The notes: generated from the letters alone by a model not told the origin. A stretch of 64,000 nt of DNA from Actinophytocola sp. (GCA_009377395.1 WHUB01000011.1:16079-80078); one strand, 5' to 3'; counted from the stretch's first letter, positions 39,502 through 49,347 are shown. Numbers and translations are program-made.

Positions 39502-40762
39502 CGACCTGCCGCGGGTCGATATCGGTCCGCAGGCCAAGGAAAACCGGGTGGCGCAGCCGGTCGTCGCGGGTCCACCGGTCGAAGCTCACCTGCACCACCA
39601 GCTCGGGCTCCACCCACCGCGCGTCCCGCACGTGGTCGGCGGGGACCTCGGTGTCGAACGGACTCGTCTCTCGCGCCAGCGGCGCCAGCCGCTCGCCGAG
39701 CAGCCGCAGCATCGCCTCGTCGAAGCCGGTGCCGACGCGGCCCGCGTACGCCAGCCCCGCCGACGTGCCGACGCCGACGAGCAGCGAGCCGATCCGGCCC
39801 TCCCGCACACCCTTGCCCGGCCGCCAGCCGCCGACGACGACCTCCTGCTGGAACAGTCGCTTGACCTTGCGCCAGTCCGGTGACCGCACGCCCGGGAGGT
39901 AGCCGGAGTCGAGCCGCTTCGCCACGATCCCCTCCAACCCTTGCTGTTCAGCCGCGTGCAGCACCGCTTTCCCGGAGACGCCGAGGAACGCGGGTGGCGT
40001 GTGCCAGGACGGCCCGGCCAGCTCGAGGTCGGCCAGGAGCTGCTGCCGATCCTCGTAGCGGACGTCGAGCAGCGGCCTGCCGTCGAGGTGCAGCACGTCG
40101 AACACCAGGTAGGTGATCGGGGTGGCCGCGACCAGCCGCTTGGCCGCGTCGCCGGTGGCGTGCATGCGGGGCTGGAGCGCGGCGAAGCTCGGGCTGCCCT
40201 TCTCGAACGCGACGATCTCGCCGTCGAGCACCGCGCCCCGCCTGGGCAGCACCGGCCCCAGCGCGGCCAGCTCCGGGTAGGACTCGGTGATATCGCGCCC
40301 AGACCGGCCGATCAGTCGTACCCGGCCGTCCTCGACGTAGGCGAGTGCGCGCTGGCCGTCCCACTTCATCTCGTAGCCCCAGCCCTCGTCCGACGCGGGC
40401 ATTCCGGTGCCACCCGCGAGCATCGGCAGCAGCCCGCGCGGCGCGGGCACCTGCTCGCGGTGGATCATCCACTGGTCGCCGTCGGTCTGGAACAGCGCGT
40501 ACGCGCCGGAGTAGCGCGAGCCGTGCAGAGTGATCTTGACCTCGCGATCCGTCCATGTGGAGCAGTCATACGTGCCACTGTCGGCGATGCGCAGGGAGCT
40601 CGCGCCGCGGGCACGCTGGTCCTCGGTCCTGATCGCGAGGTGGTTGACGGCCGGGTCGTCGGGTAATCCCTTGGGGATGACCCAGGACGCGAGGGCACCG
40701 TCGTGTTCCAGCCACAGGTCACAACGCGGTTGGTGTTCTTGTATGACGAACACAAGGCTCAC
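39488..40762 (-). CDS. ATP-dependent DNA ligase (LigD ligase-type) with a degenerate phosphoesterase segment
   Basis: A 424-aa protein. Residues 1-105 align with the LigD 3'-phosphoesterase domain (FVIQEH, LASWVIPKGLP, GSRYSGAYALF, WMIHRE) but are shortened. The second His is lost from the start of the domain, the later EDH..Y motif reads EDQRARG, and the GEIPxGxYG loop is absent. Phosphoesterase activity is therefore unlikely. Residues 125-424 are a complete ligase: nucleotidyl Lys133 in YEMKWDGQRA, GEIVAFEKG, LVFDVLHLDG, EGIVAKRLDS and DWRKVKRL. It is divergent from ku. The GTG at 40762 lies 7 nt after TAGGCC; GTG at 40753 is an alternative. Confidence 0.88.
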   Translation of the reverse strand: MSLVFVIQEHQPRCDLWLEHDGALASWVIPKGLPDDPAVNHLAIRTEDQRARGASSLRIADSGTYDCSTWTDREVKITLHGSRYSGAYALFQTDGDQWMIHREQVPAPRGLLPMLAGGTGMPASDEGWGYEMKWDGQRALAYVEDGRVRLIGRSGRDITESYPELAALGPVLPRRGAVLDGEIVAFEKGSPSFAALQPRMHATGDAAKRLVAATPITYLVFDVLHLDGRPLLDVRYEDRQQLLADLELAGPSWHTPPAFLGVSGKAVLHAAEQQGLEGIVAKRLDSGYLPGVRSPDWRKVKRLFQQEVVVGGWRPGKGVREGRIGSLLVGVGTSAGLAYAGRVGTGFDEAMLRLLGERLAPLARETSPFDTEVPADHVRDARWVEPELVVQVSFDRWTRDDRLRHPVFLGLRTDIDPRQVVREP

Positions 40763-40769
40763 GGCAACC

Positions 40770-40775
40770 GGCCTA
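40770..40775 (-). promoter_or_regulatory. Possible -10 TAGGCC, leaderless ligase gene
   Basis: On the reverse strand TAGGCC (one base from the recurring TAGGCT) lies 7 nt before the GTG at 40762. Confidence 0.3.
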
Positions 40776-40876
40776 CCGGCCCGGTGCGGGTTGCGCAACC
40801 TAGCCGACCGCGTGACCAGCGAGTTGTGCTGGCGTACCGTGAGTCGCGGGGGCCGTCGCCCGGGGAGGAGGATGCG

Positions 40877-41782
40877 ATGCGAGCCATGTGGAAGGGCACC
40901 ATCAGCTTCGGTCTGGTGACCATCCCGATCAAGCTGTACGCCGCGACCGAGACCAAGAACGTCTCGTTCCGGCAGGTGCACCGCGAGGATGGCGGTCGTA
41001 TCCAGTACAAGCGCGTGTGCACCATCGACGGCGACGAGGTGCCGTACTCCGACATCGCCAAGGGCTACGAGCTCGACAACGGCGACATGGTCGTGCTGAC
41101 CAATGAGGATATGGCGCGGCTGCCGCTGTCGTCCTCGCACAGCATCGACGTCCTTGAGTTCGTGCCGCTCGAGTCGGTCGACCAGCTGTACTTCGACCGG
41201 GGCTACTATCTCGAACCCGACAAGGCCGCCGCCAAGCCGTACGTGCTGCTGCGCGACGCGCTCGCCGACTCCGGCCGGGTCGCCATCGTCAAGATCGCGT
41301 TGCGGCAGCGGGAGTCGCTCGCGCTGCTGCGGGTGACGTCGGACGTGCTGGTGCTGCAAACGATGCTGTGGCCGGACGAGGTTCGCACACCGGACTTCAG
41401 CTTCCTCGACGAGGAGCAACCGGAGGTGCGGCAGGACGAGATGTCCATGGCGGGCATGCTGATCGAGTCGCTGTCCTCGGAGACCTTCGAGCCGGACAAG
41501 CACCACGACGAGTACCGCGAGGCGGTGCTGTCGCTGGTGGAGGCGAAGACGGAGGGCCAGGAGGTGTTCGCCGCGCCGGAGAGCGAGAGCACCGAGGTCA
41601 TCGACCTGATGACGGCGCTGCGGGCCAGCGTGGACAGCTCGAGCGGCAACGGCCGCAAGTCGGGTTCCTCCCGCAAGTCGAGCGCCAAGTCCGGCTCGTC
41701 GAAGACGAAGCAGGACTCGAAGTCGAAGTCCGCCACCGCCAAACGCACCAAGAGCACGACGTCGAAGCGCTCGGCGTCGTAG
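40877..41782 (+). CDS. ku: DNA end-binding protein Ku
   Basis: Bacterial Ku binds double-strand ends as a homodimer and recruits the end-joining ligase. The 301-aa protein starts with the family signature MWKGTISFGLVTIPIKLY, has the core EVPYSDIAKGYEL and the bridge regions, and ends in a Lys/Ser-rich tail (about 255-301, SSRKSSAKSG and KSKSATAKRTKS) typical of actinobacterial Ku. GGGGAGGAGG precedes two ATGs; 40877 (MRAMWKG) has the better spacing, while 40872 is out of frame. It is divergent from the ligase gene and 1.9 kb from the polymerase gene. Confidence 0.96.
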   Translation: MRAMWKGTISFGLVTIPIKLYAATETKNVSFRQVHREDGGRIQYKRVCTIDGDEVPYSDIAKGYELDNGDMVVLTNEDMARLPLSSSHSIDVLEFVPLESVDQLYFDRGYYLEPDKAAAKPYVLLRDALADSGRVAIVKIALRQRESLALLRVTSDVLVLQTMLWPDEVRTPDFSFLDEEQPEVRQDEMSMAGMLIESLSSETFEPDKHHDEYREAVLSLVEAKTEGQEVFAAPESESTEVIDLMTALRASVDSSSGNGRKSGSSRKSSAKSGSSKTKQDSKSKSATAKRTKSTTSKRSAS

Positions 41783-41788
41783 CGAGGT

Positions 41789-41986
41789 TCAGGCCACGGC
41801 GGCGAGCTCGCGCTCGGCGACACAGTCGCAGCCGCTGAGCACGTCGTCACAGCCCTGCGCGAAGGCGTGGCGCGCCGGGTCGAACGCGGCGCAGCCGGAG
41901 TCGGTGCACTCGATCTCGCCGTCGTGATGCTCGACGAGCACGCCGTGGCAGTGGTCGAGTTCGTCGACGCAGCCGGTGCATGCCAC
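41789..41986 (-). CDS. Small Cys/His-rich protein, probable metal binder
   Basis: A 65-aa acidic protein with eight cysteines and several histidines: ACTGC, HCHGVLVEHHDG, ECTDSGC and GCDDVLSGCDC. The spacing suggests zinc or iron-sulfur binding. No family name is recognised. The GTG at 41986 is chosen because AAGGAG lies about 9 nt upstream; an ATG at 42034 would add 16 residues and place that ribosome-binding site inside the gene. It converges with ku with 6 bp between. Confidence 0.65.
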   Translation of the reverse strand: MACTGCVDELDHCHGVLVEHHDGEIECTDSGCAAFDPARHAFAQGCDDVLSGCDCVAERELAAVA

Positions 41987-42094
41987 GCTGATCAACTCCT
42001 TCGTACCAGTCGGGGTACGGATTCTTGGTATCACCCGGACGGCGTGGGAGCGGTGATCTGGCGCGGCGTGTCAGTGCTTGTTTTCAACGCGCGA

Positions 42095-42104
42095 CACGAT
42101 CGTG
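42095..42104. promoter_or_regulatory. Palindrome CACGATCGTG
   Basis: A 10-bp perfect palindrome lies in the 249-bp gap (41987-42235) upstream of the Cys-rich gene. Nothing else is evident in that gap. Confidence 0.25.
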
Positions 42105-42235
42105 GCGCCGGGGGCTCGGAGTTGGTCGGGCAAGTCTCCTTCTGTTGCTGGATCGCCCCGCCGCCGCGATCGTGGAGGCTTCGCCAAGCGCGTCTTGTGG
42201 CCGAGTCCGAGATCAGCTCGGTTCTGGTGCGGGGT

Positions 42236-43551
42236 TCAGCAGCGCGGAATCGGGGCGCTGAACCCGGAGTTCGACGGCGTCGCGACGTGGTAGTCGGTGA
42301 CCCAGGTGTTGTCCCTGAGCTTGTCCCACGCCGACGTGGTGCCGACCCGTTGCCCGGTGCGCTGGCACAGCCCCCGCGCGAGTGCGCCGGACGGCAGCCT
42401 GCCCTTGATCCGGTAGCCGCTGCCCGGTCCGGAGCGCTTGTAGACGAAGTTCGGCGCGGTGACCTGGTACGGCTGCAGGCACTTCGGGATCGGCCAGCTG
42501 AAGCCGGTGTTCGAGGGGGTGCTGACGTAGTAGTCGGTGACGTACGTGCCGAGGGCGAGCTTGTCCCAGACGTTCGTGGTGCCGACCCGGGAGCCCGGCA
42601 GCTGGCAGCGCACGTACACCGTCGAGCCCGGCGCGTGGGTGCGCACCACGGGGTACCGCCCGCCCGGGCCCGAGCGGGCGTTGAGCGGTGACGAGCTGGT
42701 CACCGGAAGGTGCGGGAGACGGTCGCGACCGGGGCGTTGAAGTTGTCGCGGTCGATGTTGAGCGTGACGCCGCCGTGGGTCTCGTTGTGGTCGCCTTGGA
42801 ACTGCTTGCCGCGCTGGCCGCGCGCCCACTGGGTGTCGGGGATGTCCTGCCAGCCGGTCAGCGAGGGGTCCTCGTCCCACCGGGCGATCCAGAGCGCGTC
42901 GGGGCGGGCGTAGCTGGTGGAGGAATACGCCTCGGACAGGTGCTTGGCGCCGGAGTAGAGGTGCGCGTACACGCCGGAGAGGTAGCCCTGGCGGTGCAGC
43001 TCCTTGGTCCAGGCGGACAGATACCGCAGCACCGTGGCGCGGCAGGCGGGCCGGTTCGCGTCGTAGTGCTCCATGTCGCCGTAGATGGCGCTCCCCGGCA
43101 CCATGCCGAGCGCCTTGGCCTTCGCCACCGCGTCGGCAGCCGAGGCCGCGCCCTGCTCGGCGGCGCGGTTCGGGTTGATGTTGACCGAGCCGGGGCCGCG
43201 GAAGGTGCAGGGAGCCTGGCGGCCCATGTAGATCGGCACGATCCGCCATCGCATCCGCGACACCTCGGTGACCCAGCTCGCGGTCAGCTCCGGCTGGGCG
43301 CAGGTGCGGTTCGGCCCGCCGATGTAGACGCCGACGCCGCGAAACGGCGAGGACCGCCACGCCTCCATCGCCTCGACGGTGGGTGCGGTGCAGGTGTCGA
43401 AGGCGAGACCGACCAGCGGGGTGGTGGTCGCGCCCTTGGGATAGTGGACAGTGGTGGCGGGTTCCGCCGAGGAGAGGGGCGCGCTGATCAGGGACGCGCC
43501 GAGCACCACGGCCGCGAGCGCCGTCACCGCGCGGAGCCGAGCACGGTTCAT
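42236..43551 (-). pseudogene. Secreted DUF1906 glycoside-hydrolase-like protein with SH3-like tail, frameshifted
   Basis: The reading frame from the ATG at 43551 encodes a signal peptide (AVTALAAVVLGASLISAP) and a full DUF1906 TIM-barrel domain like Rv2525c (LAFDTCTAPTVEAM, GVYIGGPNRTC, PIYMGRQAP, YGDMEHYD, WIARWDEDPSL). It stops at 42700 after VSRTFR. A second frame on the same strand continues from there (PVTSSSPLNARSGPGG) with two SH3-like repeats sharing GTTNVWDKL / GTTSAWDKL and TPSNTGFSWPIPKC / TPSNSGFSAPIPRC. One missing base near 42705 would join them into about 438 aa. This is a real frameshift or a sequencing error. Confidence 0.85.
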
Positions 43552-43651
43552 GGCATGAGCCTCACCGCACCCACTGTATCGGAGGTAGAGGACAAATGCC
43601 CTATTTCACGCGCCACTGGCGGGACCGCGCTCGGCGCGAGAGGCTGAAGGC

Positions 43652-44557
43652 ATGACCCGGGTGGTGGTGAGCGTCGAAGGACAGCGGCTTCAACTGTCCA
43701 ACCTGGACAAGGTGCTGTACCCGGAGACCGGGTTCACCAAACGCGACGTGATCGACTACTACCGTCAGGTCGCGCCCGTGATGCTGCCGCACATCACCGG
43801 CAGGGCGACCACGCTGCGCCGGTTCCCCGACGGCGTGGCCGGGCAGTCGTTCTACGAGAAGAACGTCGCCCGGCATGCGCCGGACTGGCTGCGCACCGCG
43901 CGGCTCGCCAACAGCCACGACGACGGCACCGGCCCCAACGACTACCCGGTGCTCGACGACCTGCCGTCGCTGGTGTGGGCGGCCAACCTCGCCGCGCTGG
44001 AGCTACATGTTCCACAGTGGATGGTCACGGCGGAGGGTGGGCGCGGGACGCCGGACCGGCTGGTGTTCGACCTCGACCCCGGCGCGCCTGCCACGATCGT
44101 GGAGTGTTGCCGGGTGGCCGAGCGGCTGCGTGAGGTGCTAGGCGACGACGGGCTGACGCCGGTGCCGAAGACCAGCGGCTCCAAGGGCTTGCAGCTCTAC
44201 TGCCCGGTGCGCACCGAGCACCCCGGGCAGACCTCGGCCTACGCCAAGGCGGTGGCGGAGCGGCTCGCCGCCGAGCAGCCCGGGCTGGTCGTAGCGACCA
44301 TGACGCGGTCGGCGCGCACCGGCAAGGTGTTGATCGACTGGAGCCAGAACAACCGGGCCAAGACGACGGTGGCGCCGTACTCGCTGCGGGCGCGCGAGGC
44401 CCCGACGGTGTCCACCCCGGTGACCTGGGACGAGGTCGCCGGCTGCCGCAGCGCGGCCGAGTTGCGGTTCGACGCGCACCAGGTGCTCGACCGCGTCGAC
44501 GCGCACAGCGACCTGTTCGCGGGCGTGCTCGCCGAGGGACCGCCGCTACCGGGATAG
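43652..44557 (+). CDS. LigD polymerase-domain protein (stand-alone primase-polymerase)
   Basis: A 301-aa archaeo-eukaryotic primase-type polymerase as found in the LigD Pol domain (PolDom). Family text includes LSNLDKVLYPETGFTKRDVIDYY and TTLRRFPDGVAGQSFYEKN. The metal-binding pair is Asp140/Asp142 in VFDLDPG, PKTSGSKGLQLY is the nucleotide-binding segment and the third acid is in LIDWSQNN. It fills in ends during non-homologous end joining. Ligase and polymerase are separate genes here, unlike fused LigD of mycobacteria, with ku between. It is divergent from the DUF1906 gene. Confidence 0.92.
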   Translation: MTRVVVSVEGQRLQLSNLDKVLYPETGFTKRDVIDYYRQVAPVMLPHITGRATTLRRFPDGVAGQSFYEKNVARHAPDWLRTARLANSHDDGTGPNDYPVLDDLPSLVWAANLAALELHVPQWMVTAEGGRGTPDRLVFDLDPGAPATIVECCRVAERLREVLGDDGLTPVPKTSGSKGLQLYCPVRTEHPGQTSAYAKAVAERLAAEQPGLVVATMTRSARTGKVLIDWSQNNRAKTTVAPYSLRAREAPTVSTPVTWDEVAGCRSAAELRFDAHQVLDRVDAHSDLFAGVLAEGPPLPG

Positions 44558-44561
44558 CCGC

Positions 44562-45119
44562 TCACACCAGCGTCGACCAGTAGTCCCAGAACTTCACCGC
44601 GATCAGCGCGATGATCACCACGAACCAGAGCGCGAGCACGAAGCTGTGGTAGCGCGCGAGCAGGGCTCCCGCCGGGCGGCGGGCGAGGTTGTGCAGCGTG
44701 GTGTACCAGAACAGCGGGATGGTCACCGCCCACACCACCATGCAGTACGGGCACAGCGCCTCGATCGAGTACAGGCTCTGCCAGATGAGCCAGTGCACGA
44801 ACACCACGCCGAACGTGGTGCCCGCCTGGAGCCCGAGCCAGAACCAGCGCGGAGGGCGGAACCCGGCGAGCAGCCCGACCCCGGCCGTCACCACGACCGC
44901 GAACCCTGTGATGCCGAGCAGCGGGTTGGGCATCCCGAATGCCTCGGCCTGCGGGGTGACCATGACCGAGCCGCAGGAGAGCACCGGGTTGATGCTGCAC
45001 GTCGGCACGTAGCCGGGGTCCTCGAGCAGCGCGACCTTCTCGACCATCAGCACGAACGACGCCAGCAGGCCAATGCCGCCGCCGACGACGGCCAGCCACG
45101 GGACGATCCGGGTGCTCAC
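44562..45119 (-). CDS. Vitamin K epoxide reductase (VKOR) family membrane protein
   Basis: A 185-aa polytopic membrane oxidoreductase that re-oxidises DsbA-like proteins using quinone. The loop cysteines are Cys41 and Cys49 (PTCSINPVLSCGSV) and the active-site pair is Cys123/Cys126 in LCPYCMVVW, next to the quinone site. Four to five membrane helices are visible (about 8-28, 68-86, 94-118, 124-142, 155-178). The GTG at 45119 overlaps the dsbA stop (GTGA), so the two are coupled and form one oxidative folding unit. Bacterial VKOR replaces DsbB in actinobacteria. Confidence 0.93.
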   Translation of the reverse strand: MSTRIVPWLAVVGGGIGLLASFVLMVEKVALLEDPGYVPTCSINPVLSCGSVMVTPQAEAFGMPNPLLGITGFAVVVTAGVGLLAGFRPPRWFWLGLQAGTTFGVVFVHWLIWQSLYSIEALCPYCMVVWAVTIPLFWYTTLHNLARRPAGALLARYHSFVLALWFVVIIALIAVKFWDYWSTLV

Positions 45120-45841
45120 TTCGCGAGCTCCGCGTCGAGCTGGTTGCGGAACTGGCGCTCCACCTCCCCGAACGTGTCCCCGGATGGGCTGAACAGGTGG
45201 CCGTTGATGAACAGCGCCGGTGTTCCCGTCACCTCGGCGCGCTCGCCGTCCGCGCGGTCCGCCGCGATCCGGTCGGCGACGGCGTCCGACGCCATGTCGG
45301 CGTGGAACCGCTTCAGGTCGAGGCCGATCTCCTTGGCGAACGTGTCGAACGCCGCGCGCGCCCTGGCCGTGTCGTCGCTGATGTCGCCGTCGGTGAGCGC
45401 CCACCGCTCGTAGTTGTCGTACAGCGAGTGATACATCGCCTCGTACTCGCCCTGCCTGCCCGCCGCCTCGGCCGCCTTGGCCGCCAGCATGGCGAGCGGG
45501 TGGCTGTCGAGCGGGAAGTTGCGCACCACGAACGTGATCCGGTCGCCGTAGTCGCGCTCGACCTCCTTTGTGACGTTGGCGTAGTAGCCCGCACACGCCG
45601 GGCATTGGAAGTCGAGGAACTCGACCACGGTGACGGCGTCGTCACCCGCGTCGGTGAGCCGGTGGCTGTTCTCGTTCACCAGCACGTCGCTCGGCACGGT
45701 GGAGGAGGCCAGCGGGTCGTCCTTGCCGGTCAGCAGCACGCCACCGAGCACGACGATCGCGACGACGACAACTCCGATGGTGAGCAGCACGTTGGCCGAC
45801 GGCCAGGCGCGCCCGGTCGCGACGATCTTCTCCTTCGGCAT
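45116..45841 (-). CDS. DsbA-family membrane-anchored thiol oxidase
   Basis: A 241-aa protein with an N-terminal membrane anchor (about 17-38) and a thioredoxin-fold domain with the active site CPAC (80-83) in FLDFQCPACAGYY and the cis-Pro loop TGTPALFING. It introduces disulfides in exported proteins and is probably oxidised by the VKOR encoded next (4-bp overlap). The ATG is 6 nt after TAGTCT, whose TAG is the ackA stop codon. Confidence 0.93.
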   Translation of the reverse strand: MPKEKIVATGRAWPSANVLLTIGVVVVAIVVLGGVLLTGKDDPLASSTVPSDVLVNENSHRLTDAGDDAVTVVEFLDFQCPACAGYYANVTKEVERDYGDRITFVVRNFPLDSHPLAMLAAKAAEAAGRQGEYEAMYHSLYDNYERWALTDGDISDDTARARAAFDTFAKEIGLDLKRFHADMASDAVADRIAADRADGERAEVTGTPALFINGHLFSPSGDTFGEVERQFRNQLDAELAK

Positions 45842-45847
45842 GCGGCC

Positions 45848-45853
45848 AGACTA
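45848..45853 (-). promoter_or_regulatory. -10 hexamer TAGTCT embedding the ackA stop codon
   Basis: On the reverse strand TAGTCT lies 6 nt before the dsbA-like ATG at 45841. Its TAG (45853-45851) is the stop of ackA. Confidence 0.5.
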
Positions 45854-46948
45854 CGGGCCGGCGGTTTGGCGGCGGTGAGACGTCAGCACCCGGCGGGTCT
45901 GCTCGGCGAGCTCCAGGTCCTCCCGCGACTCGACCACGAGCACACGGACCGGACGCCCCGGCGCGCCGATCTCGCGGTCGGCGTCGCCTGCGCTGGTGTC
46001 GGCGTCGTCGACGCCGACACCGAGGAACTCTAGCCGCGCGCACACCTCCGCACGCAACGCTGCGTCGTGTTCGCCGATCCCGCCGGTGAACACCAGTGCG
46101 TCCAGCCCGCCCAGCGCGGCGGCCATCGCCGCGATCTCCCGGCACAGCCGATGCCGGTAGACCGCCAGCGCCCGCCGGGCCGGTTCCGCACCGGCCTCGG
46201 CCGCCTGCCGCACCTCGCGCATGTCGCCGGAGCCGGCCAGCCCGGCGAGGCCGGACCGCTGCTCCAGGCCATCGGCCAGCTCGTTGACGTCGAGTCCCTG
46301 CCGCAGCAGCCAGAGCAGCAGGCCCGGATCGACGCTGCCGGACCGGGTCGCCATCACCAGCCCCTCCAACGGGGTGAAGCCCATGGTGGTGTCCACCGAC
46401 CGGCCGCCGTCGACCGCGCACAGCGACGCCCCGGCGCCGAGGTGACAGGTCACCACCCGCAGCCCGGCCGGGTCCCGGCCCAGCAGCGCCGCCGCACGCC
46501 GGGCGGCGTAGCCGTGAGAGAGCCCGTGGAAGCCGTAGCGCCGCAGGCCCCAGCGCTGCCGCCACGCGGCGGGCAGCGGGTAGGTGGCGGCCGCATCGGG
46601 CAGGGTCGCGTGGAAGGCGGTGTCGAAACACGCCACCTGCGGCAGCTCGGGCGCGACCTCGCGCGCCAGGTCGATGCCGTCGAGCGCGCGCCGATTGTGC
46701 AGCGGCGCCAGCTCGTCCGCCTCGGCGATCCGCCGCCGGACGTCGTCGTCGATCCGCGCCGGGGCGGTGAGCGCGGGGCCGCCGTGCACCACCCGATGCC
46801 CGATCGCCGCCACCTCGGGCATTTCCCGCAGCAGCGTCGAGTCGTCGGCGGCCGCGAGCACGGTGCCGTCCGGCCCGACGACGCGGAGCTTCACGCTGGA
46901 CGACCCCGCGTTGACGGTCAGCACCGTCAGCCCGGCCGCCACGTCCAC
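45851..46948 (-). CDS. ackA: Acetate kinase
   Basis: AckA converts acetyl phosphate and ADP to acetate and ATP. The 365-aa protein is slightly short for the family (about 390-400) but keeps the motifs: [14 protein letters not shown] at the N-terminus, [63 protein letters not shown] and FTGGIGEH. The start at 46948 overlaps the phosphoketolase gene by 22 bp, so the two form an operon. Acetyl phosphate made by phosphoketolase is its direct substrate. No pta gene is present here. Confidence 0.95.
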   Translation of the reverse strand: MDVAAGLTVLTVNAGSSSVKLRVVGPDGTVLAAADDSTLLREMPEVAAIGHRVVHGGPALTAPARIDDDVRRRIAEADELAPLHNRRALDGIDLAREVAPELPQVACFDTAFHATLPDAAATYPLPAAWRQRWGLRRYGFHGLSHGYAARRAAALLGRDPAGLRVVTCHLGAGASLCAVDGGRSVDTTMGFTPLEGLVMATRSGSVDPGLLLWLLRQGLDVNELADGLEQRSGLAGLAGSGDMREVRQAAEAGAEPARRALAVYRHRLCREIAAMAAALGGLDALVFTGGIGEHDAALRAEVCARLEFLGVGVDDADTSAGDADREIGAPGRPVRVLVVESREDLELAEQTRRVLTSHRRQTAGP

Positions 46949-49293
46949 TCCCGCACCTCCGGCAGGTCCTCCCCGGTCGCGCGGATCCAGTCGTGGTGCC
47001 GGGTGCGCTCATCGAGCATCCGCTGCCGCAGCCGCACCGCCGCGGGCCCCAGCGACGGCACCCGGTCGATCACGTCGATGACCAGCTTGAACCGGTCCAT
47101 GTCATTGCGGACCCGCATGTCGAACGGCGTGGTCGTGGTGCCTTCCTCCTTGTAGCCGCGCACGTGCAGCCCGGCGTGGTTGCCGCGACGGTAGGTCAGC
47201 CGGTGGATCAGCCAGGGGTAGCCGTGATAGGCGAAGATGACCGGCGCGTCGCGGGTGAACAGCGTGTCGAACTCCCGGTCGGTCATGCCGTGCGGATGCT
47301 CGGTGTCGGGCTGTAGCCGCATCAGGTCGACCACGTTGACCACCCGCACCTTCAGCGTCGGCAGGTGCTCGCGCAGCAGTGCGGTCGCGGCCAGCACCTC
47401 CAGCGTGGGCGCGTCACCGGCGCAGGCGAGCACCACGTCCGGGTGGCCGTCGTAGTCCGTGCTCGCCCACTCCCACACGCCCGCGCCCCGGGCGCAGTGC
47501 GCCAGCGCCTCGTCGAGCGAGAGCCAGTTCGGCACCGGCTGCTTGCCCGCGACGATCACGTTCACCAGATCCCGGCTGCGCAGGCAGCGCTGGGCCACCG
47601 CGAGCAGCGTGTTGGCGTCCGGCGGCAGATATACCCGCACCACCTCGGCCTTCTTGTTCGCCACGTGGTCGATGAAGCCGGGATCCTGGTGCGAGAAGCC
47701 GTTGTGGTCCTGCTGCCAGACGTGCGAGCTGAGCAGGTAGGTCAGCGAGCCGATCGGCCGCCGCCAGCCGAGTCGTTTGTGGACGGACAGCCACTTGACG
47801 TGCTGGTTGAGCATCGAGCTGACGATGTGGATGAACGCCTCGTAGCAGTGGAACAGCCCGTGCCTGCCGCTGAGCAGGTAGCCCTCCAGGAAGCCCTGGC
47901 ACAGGTGCTCGGAGAGAACCTCGATGACCCGGCCGTCGGTCGCCAGGTGCTCATCGGTGGCCAGGATCTCGCCCTGCCACTGCTTGGCGGTGGTCTCGTA
48001 CACCGCGTCGAGCCGGTTGGACGCCGTCTCATCCGGGCCGAAGATCCGGAAGTTGCGCGCCCGCTGGTTGGCCTCGACGACCCCGGTCAGCATCCCGCCG
48101 AGCGTCCGGGTCGGCGAGGCCGTGGTGGCACCCCGCCGGGTGACGTCCTCGGCGAACGGTGTCAGCTCGGGCAGCCGCAGCTCCCGCAGCAGCCTGCCGC
48201 CGTTGGCGTGGGGATTGGCCGACATCCGGTGGTCGCCGGTCGGCACCTGCTCCAGCACGTAGGGCTGCGGCCTGCCGTCGTGGTCGAACAGCCGATCCGG
48301 CTGGTAGGAGCGCAGCCACTCGGACAGCAGCCGGCGCTGCTGCACATCGGTGCCCACCCCGGGGAGCGGTATCTGGTGCGAGCGCCAGGTGTCCTCGATC
48401 GGGACGCCGTCCAGCTCGGCGGGCCCGGTCCAGCCCTTCGGGCTGCGCAGCACCAGCACCGGCCAGCGCGGGCGGTCTCGGTGCCCGTGCTGCCGGGCGC
48501 GCTGCTGGATGGCATGGATCTCGGCGATCACCTCGTCCAGCACGCCGGCCATGCGTTCGTGCATCTGCGCCGGGTCACTGCCTTCGACGTAGAACGGCAG
48601 GTAGCCGTAGCCGCGCAGCAGCGTGTCGAGCTGGTCGCGGCCGAGCCGGGCCAGCACCGAGGGGTTGGCGATCTTGTAGCCGTTGAGGTGCAGGATCGGC
48701 AGCACGGCGCCGTCGTGCACCGGGTCGAGGAACATCGCGCCGTGCCAGCTCGCCGCGAGCGGCCCGGTCTCGGCCTCGCCGTCGCCGATGACGCAGGCGG
48801 CGATCAGGTCCGGGTTGTCGAACGCCGCCCCGAACGCGTGCGCGAGGCTGTAGCCGAGCTCGCCGCCCTCGTTGATCGATCCGGGCACCTCGGGTGCGGC
48901 GTGGCTGGGCACCCCGCCCGGGAAGGAGAACTGCCGGAACAGCCGCCCTATGCCCTCGGCGTCGCGGCCGACCTCCGGCTCGGCCTCGGTGTAGCTGCCC
49001 TCGAGCCAGGCGTTCGCGAGCAGCGCGGGACCGCCGTGCCCCGGCCCGGTTACGAAGATCATGTTCAGGTCGCGCTGGCTGATGACCCGGTTCAGGTGGG
49101 CGTAGACGAAGTTCAGGCCGGGCACGGTGCCCCAGTGGCCGAGCAGCCTGCGTTTGAGGTGTCGCGGTTCGAGCGGCTCGGTGAGCAGCGGGTTGTCCAG
49201 CAGGTAGAGCTGACCGGCGGAGAGGTAGTTCGCCGCCCGCCAGTAGGCGTCGACGACGGTCAGGTCCGGCCGGGTGAGGGTGTCGGCCCGCAT
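46927..49293 (-). CDS. Xylulose 5-phosphate/fructose 6-phosphate phosphoketolase
   Basis: A thiamine-diphosphate enzyme that splits Xu5P or F6P with phosphate to acetyl phosphate and G3P or E4P. The 788-aa length is normal. Signatures visible are [81 protein letters not shown] (TPP Gly-Asp-Gly) and [10 protein letters not shown]. The ATG at 49293 has AGGGGG just upstream; a GTG at 49323 would add 10 residues without a ribosome-binding site. It is followed by ackA in one operon. Confidence 0.95.
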   Translation of the reverse strand: MRADTLTRPDLTVVDAYWRAANYLSAGQLYLLDNPLLTEPLEPRHLKRRLLGHWGTVPGLNFVYAHLNRVISQRDLNMIFVTGPGHGGPALLANAWLEGSYTEAEPEVGRDAEGIGRLFRQFSFPGGVPSHAAPEVPGSINEGGELGYSLAHAFGAAFDNPDLIAACVIGDGEAETGPLAASWHGAMFLDPVHDGAVLPILHLNGYKIANPSVLARLGRDQLDTLLRGYGYLPFYVEGSDPAQMHERMAGVLDEVIAEIHAIQQRARQHGHRDRPRWPVLVLRSPKGWTGPAELDGVPIEDTWRSHQIPLPGVGTDVQQRRLLSEWLRSYQPDRLFDHDGRPQPYVLEQVPTGDHRMSANPHANGGRLLRELRLPELTPFAEDVTRRGATTASPTRTLGGMLTGVVEANQRARNFRIFGPDETASNRLDAVYETTAKQWQGEILATDEHLATDGRVIEVLSEHLCQGFLEGYLLSGRHGLFHCYEAFIHIVSSMLNQHVKWLSVHKRLGWRRPIGSLTYLLSSHVWQQDHNGFSHQDPGFIDHVANKKAEVVRVYLPPDANTLLAVAQRCLRSRDLVNVIVAGKQPVPNWLSLDEALAHCARGAGVWEWASTDYDGHPDVVLACAGDAPTLEVLAATALLREHLPTLKVRVVNVVDLMRLQPDTEHPHGMTDREFDTLFTRDAPVIFAYHGYPWLIHRLTYRRGNHAGLHVRGYKEEGTTTTPFDMRVRNDMDRFKLVIDVIDRVPSLGPAAVRLRQRMLDERTRHHDWIRATGEDLPEVREWTWRPG

Positions 49294-49347
49294 GGCGCCC
49301 CCTATCCGCGCGGCTACATCCACGCGTGTGTGGATGCCCAGCGTTGC

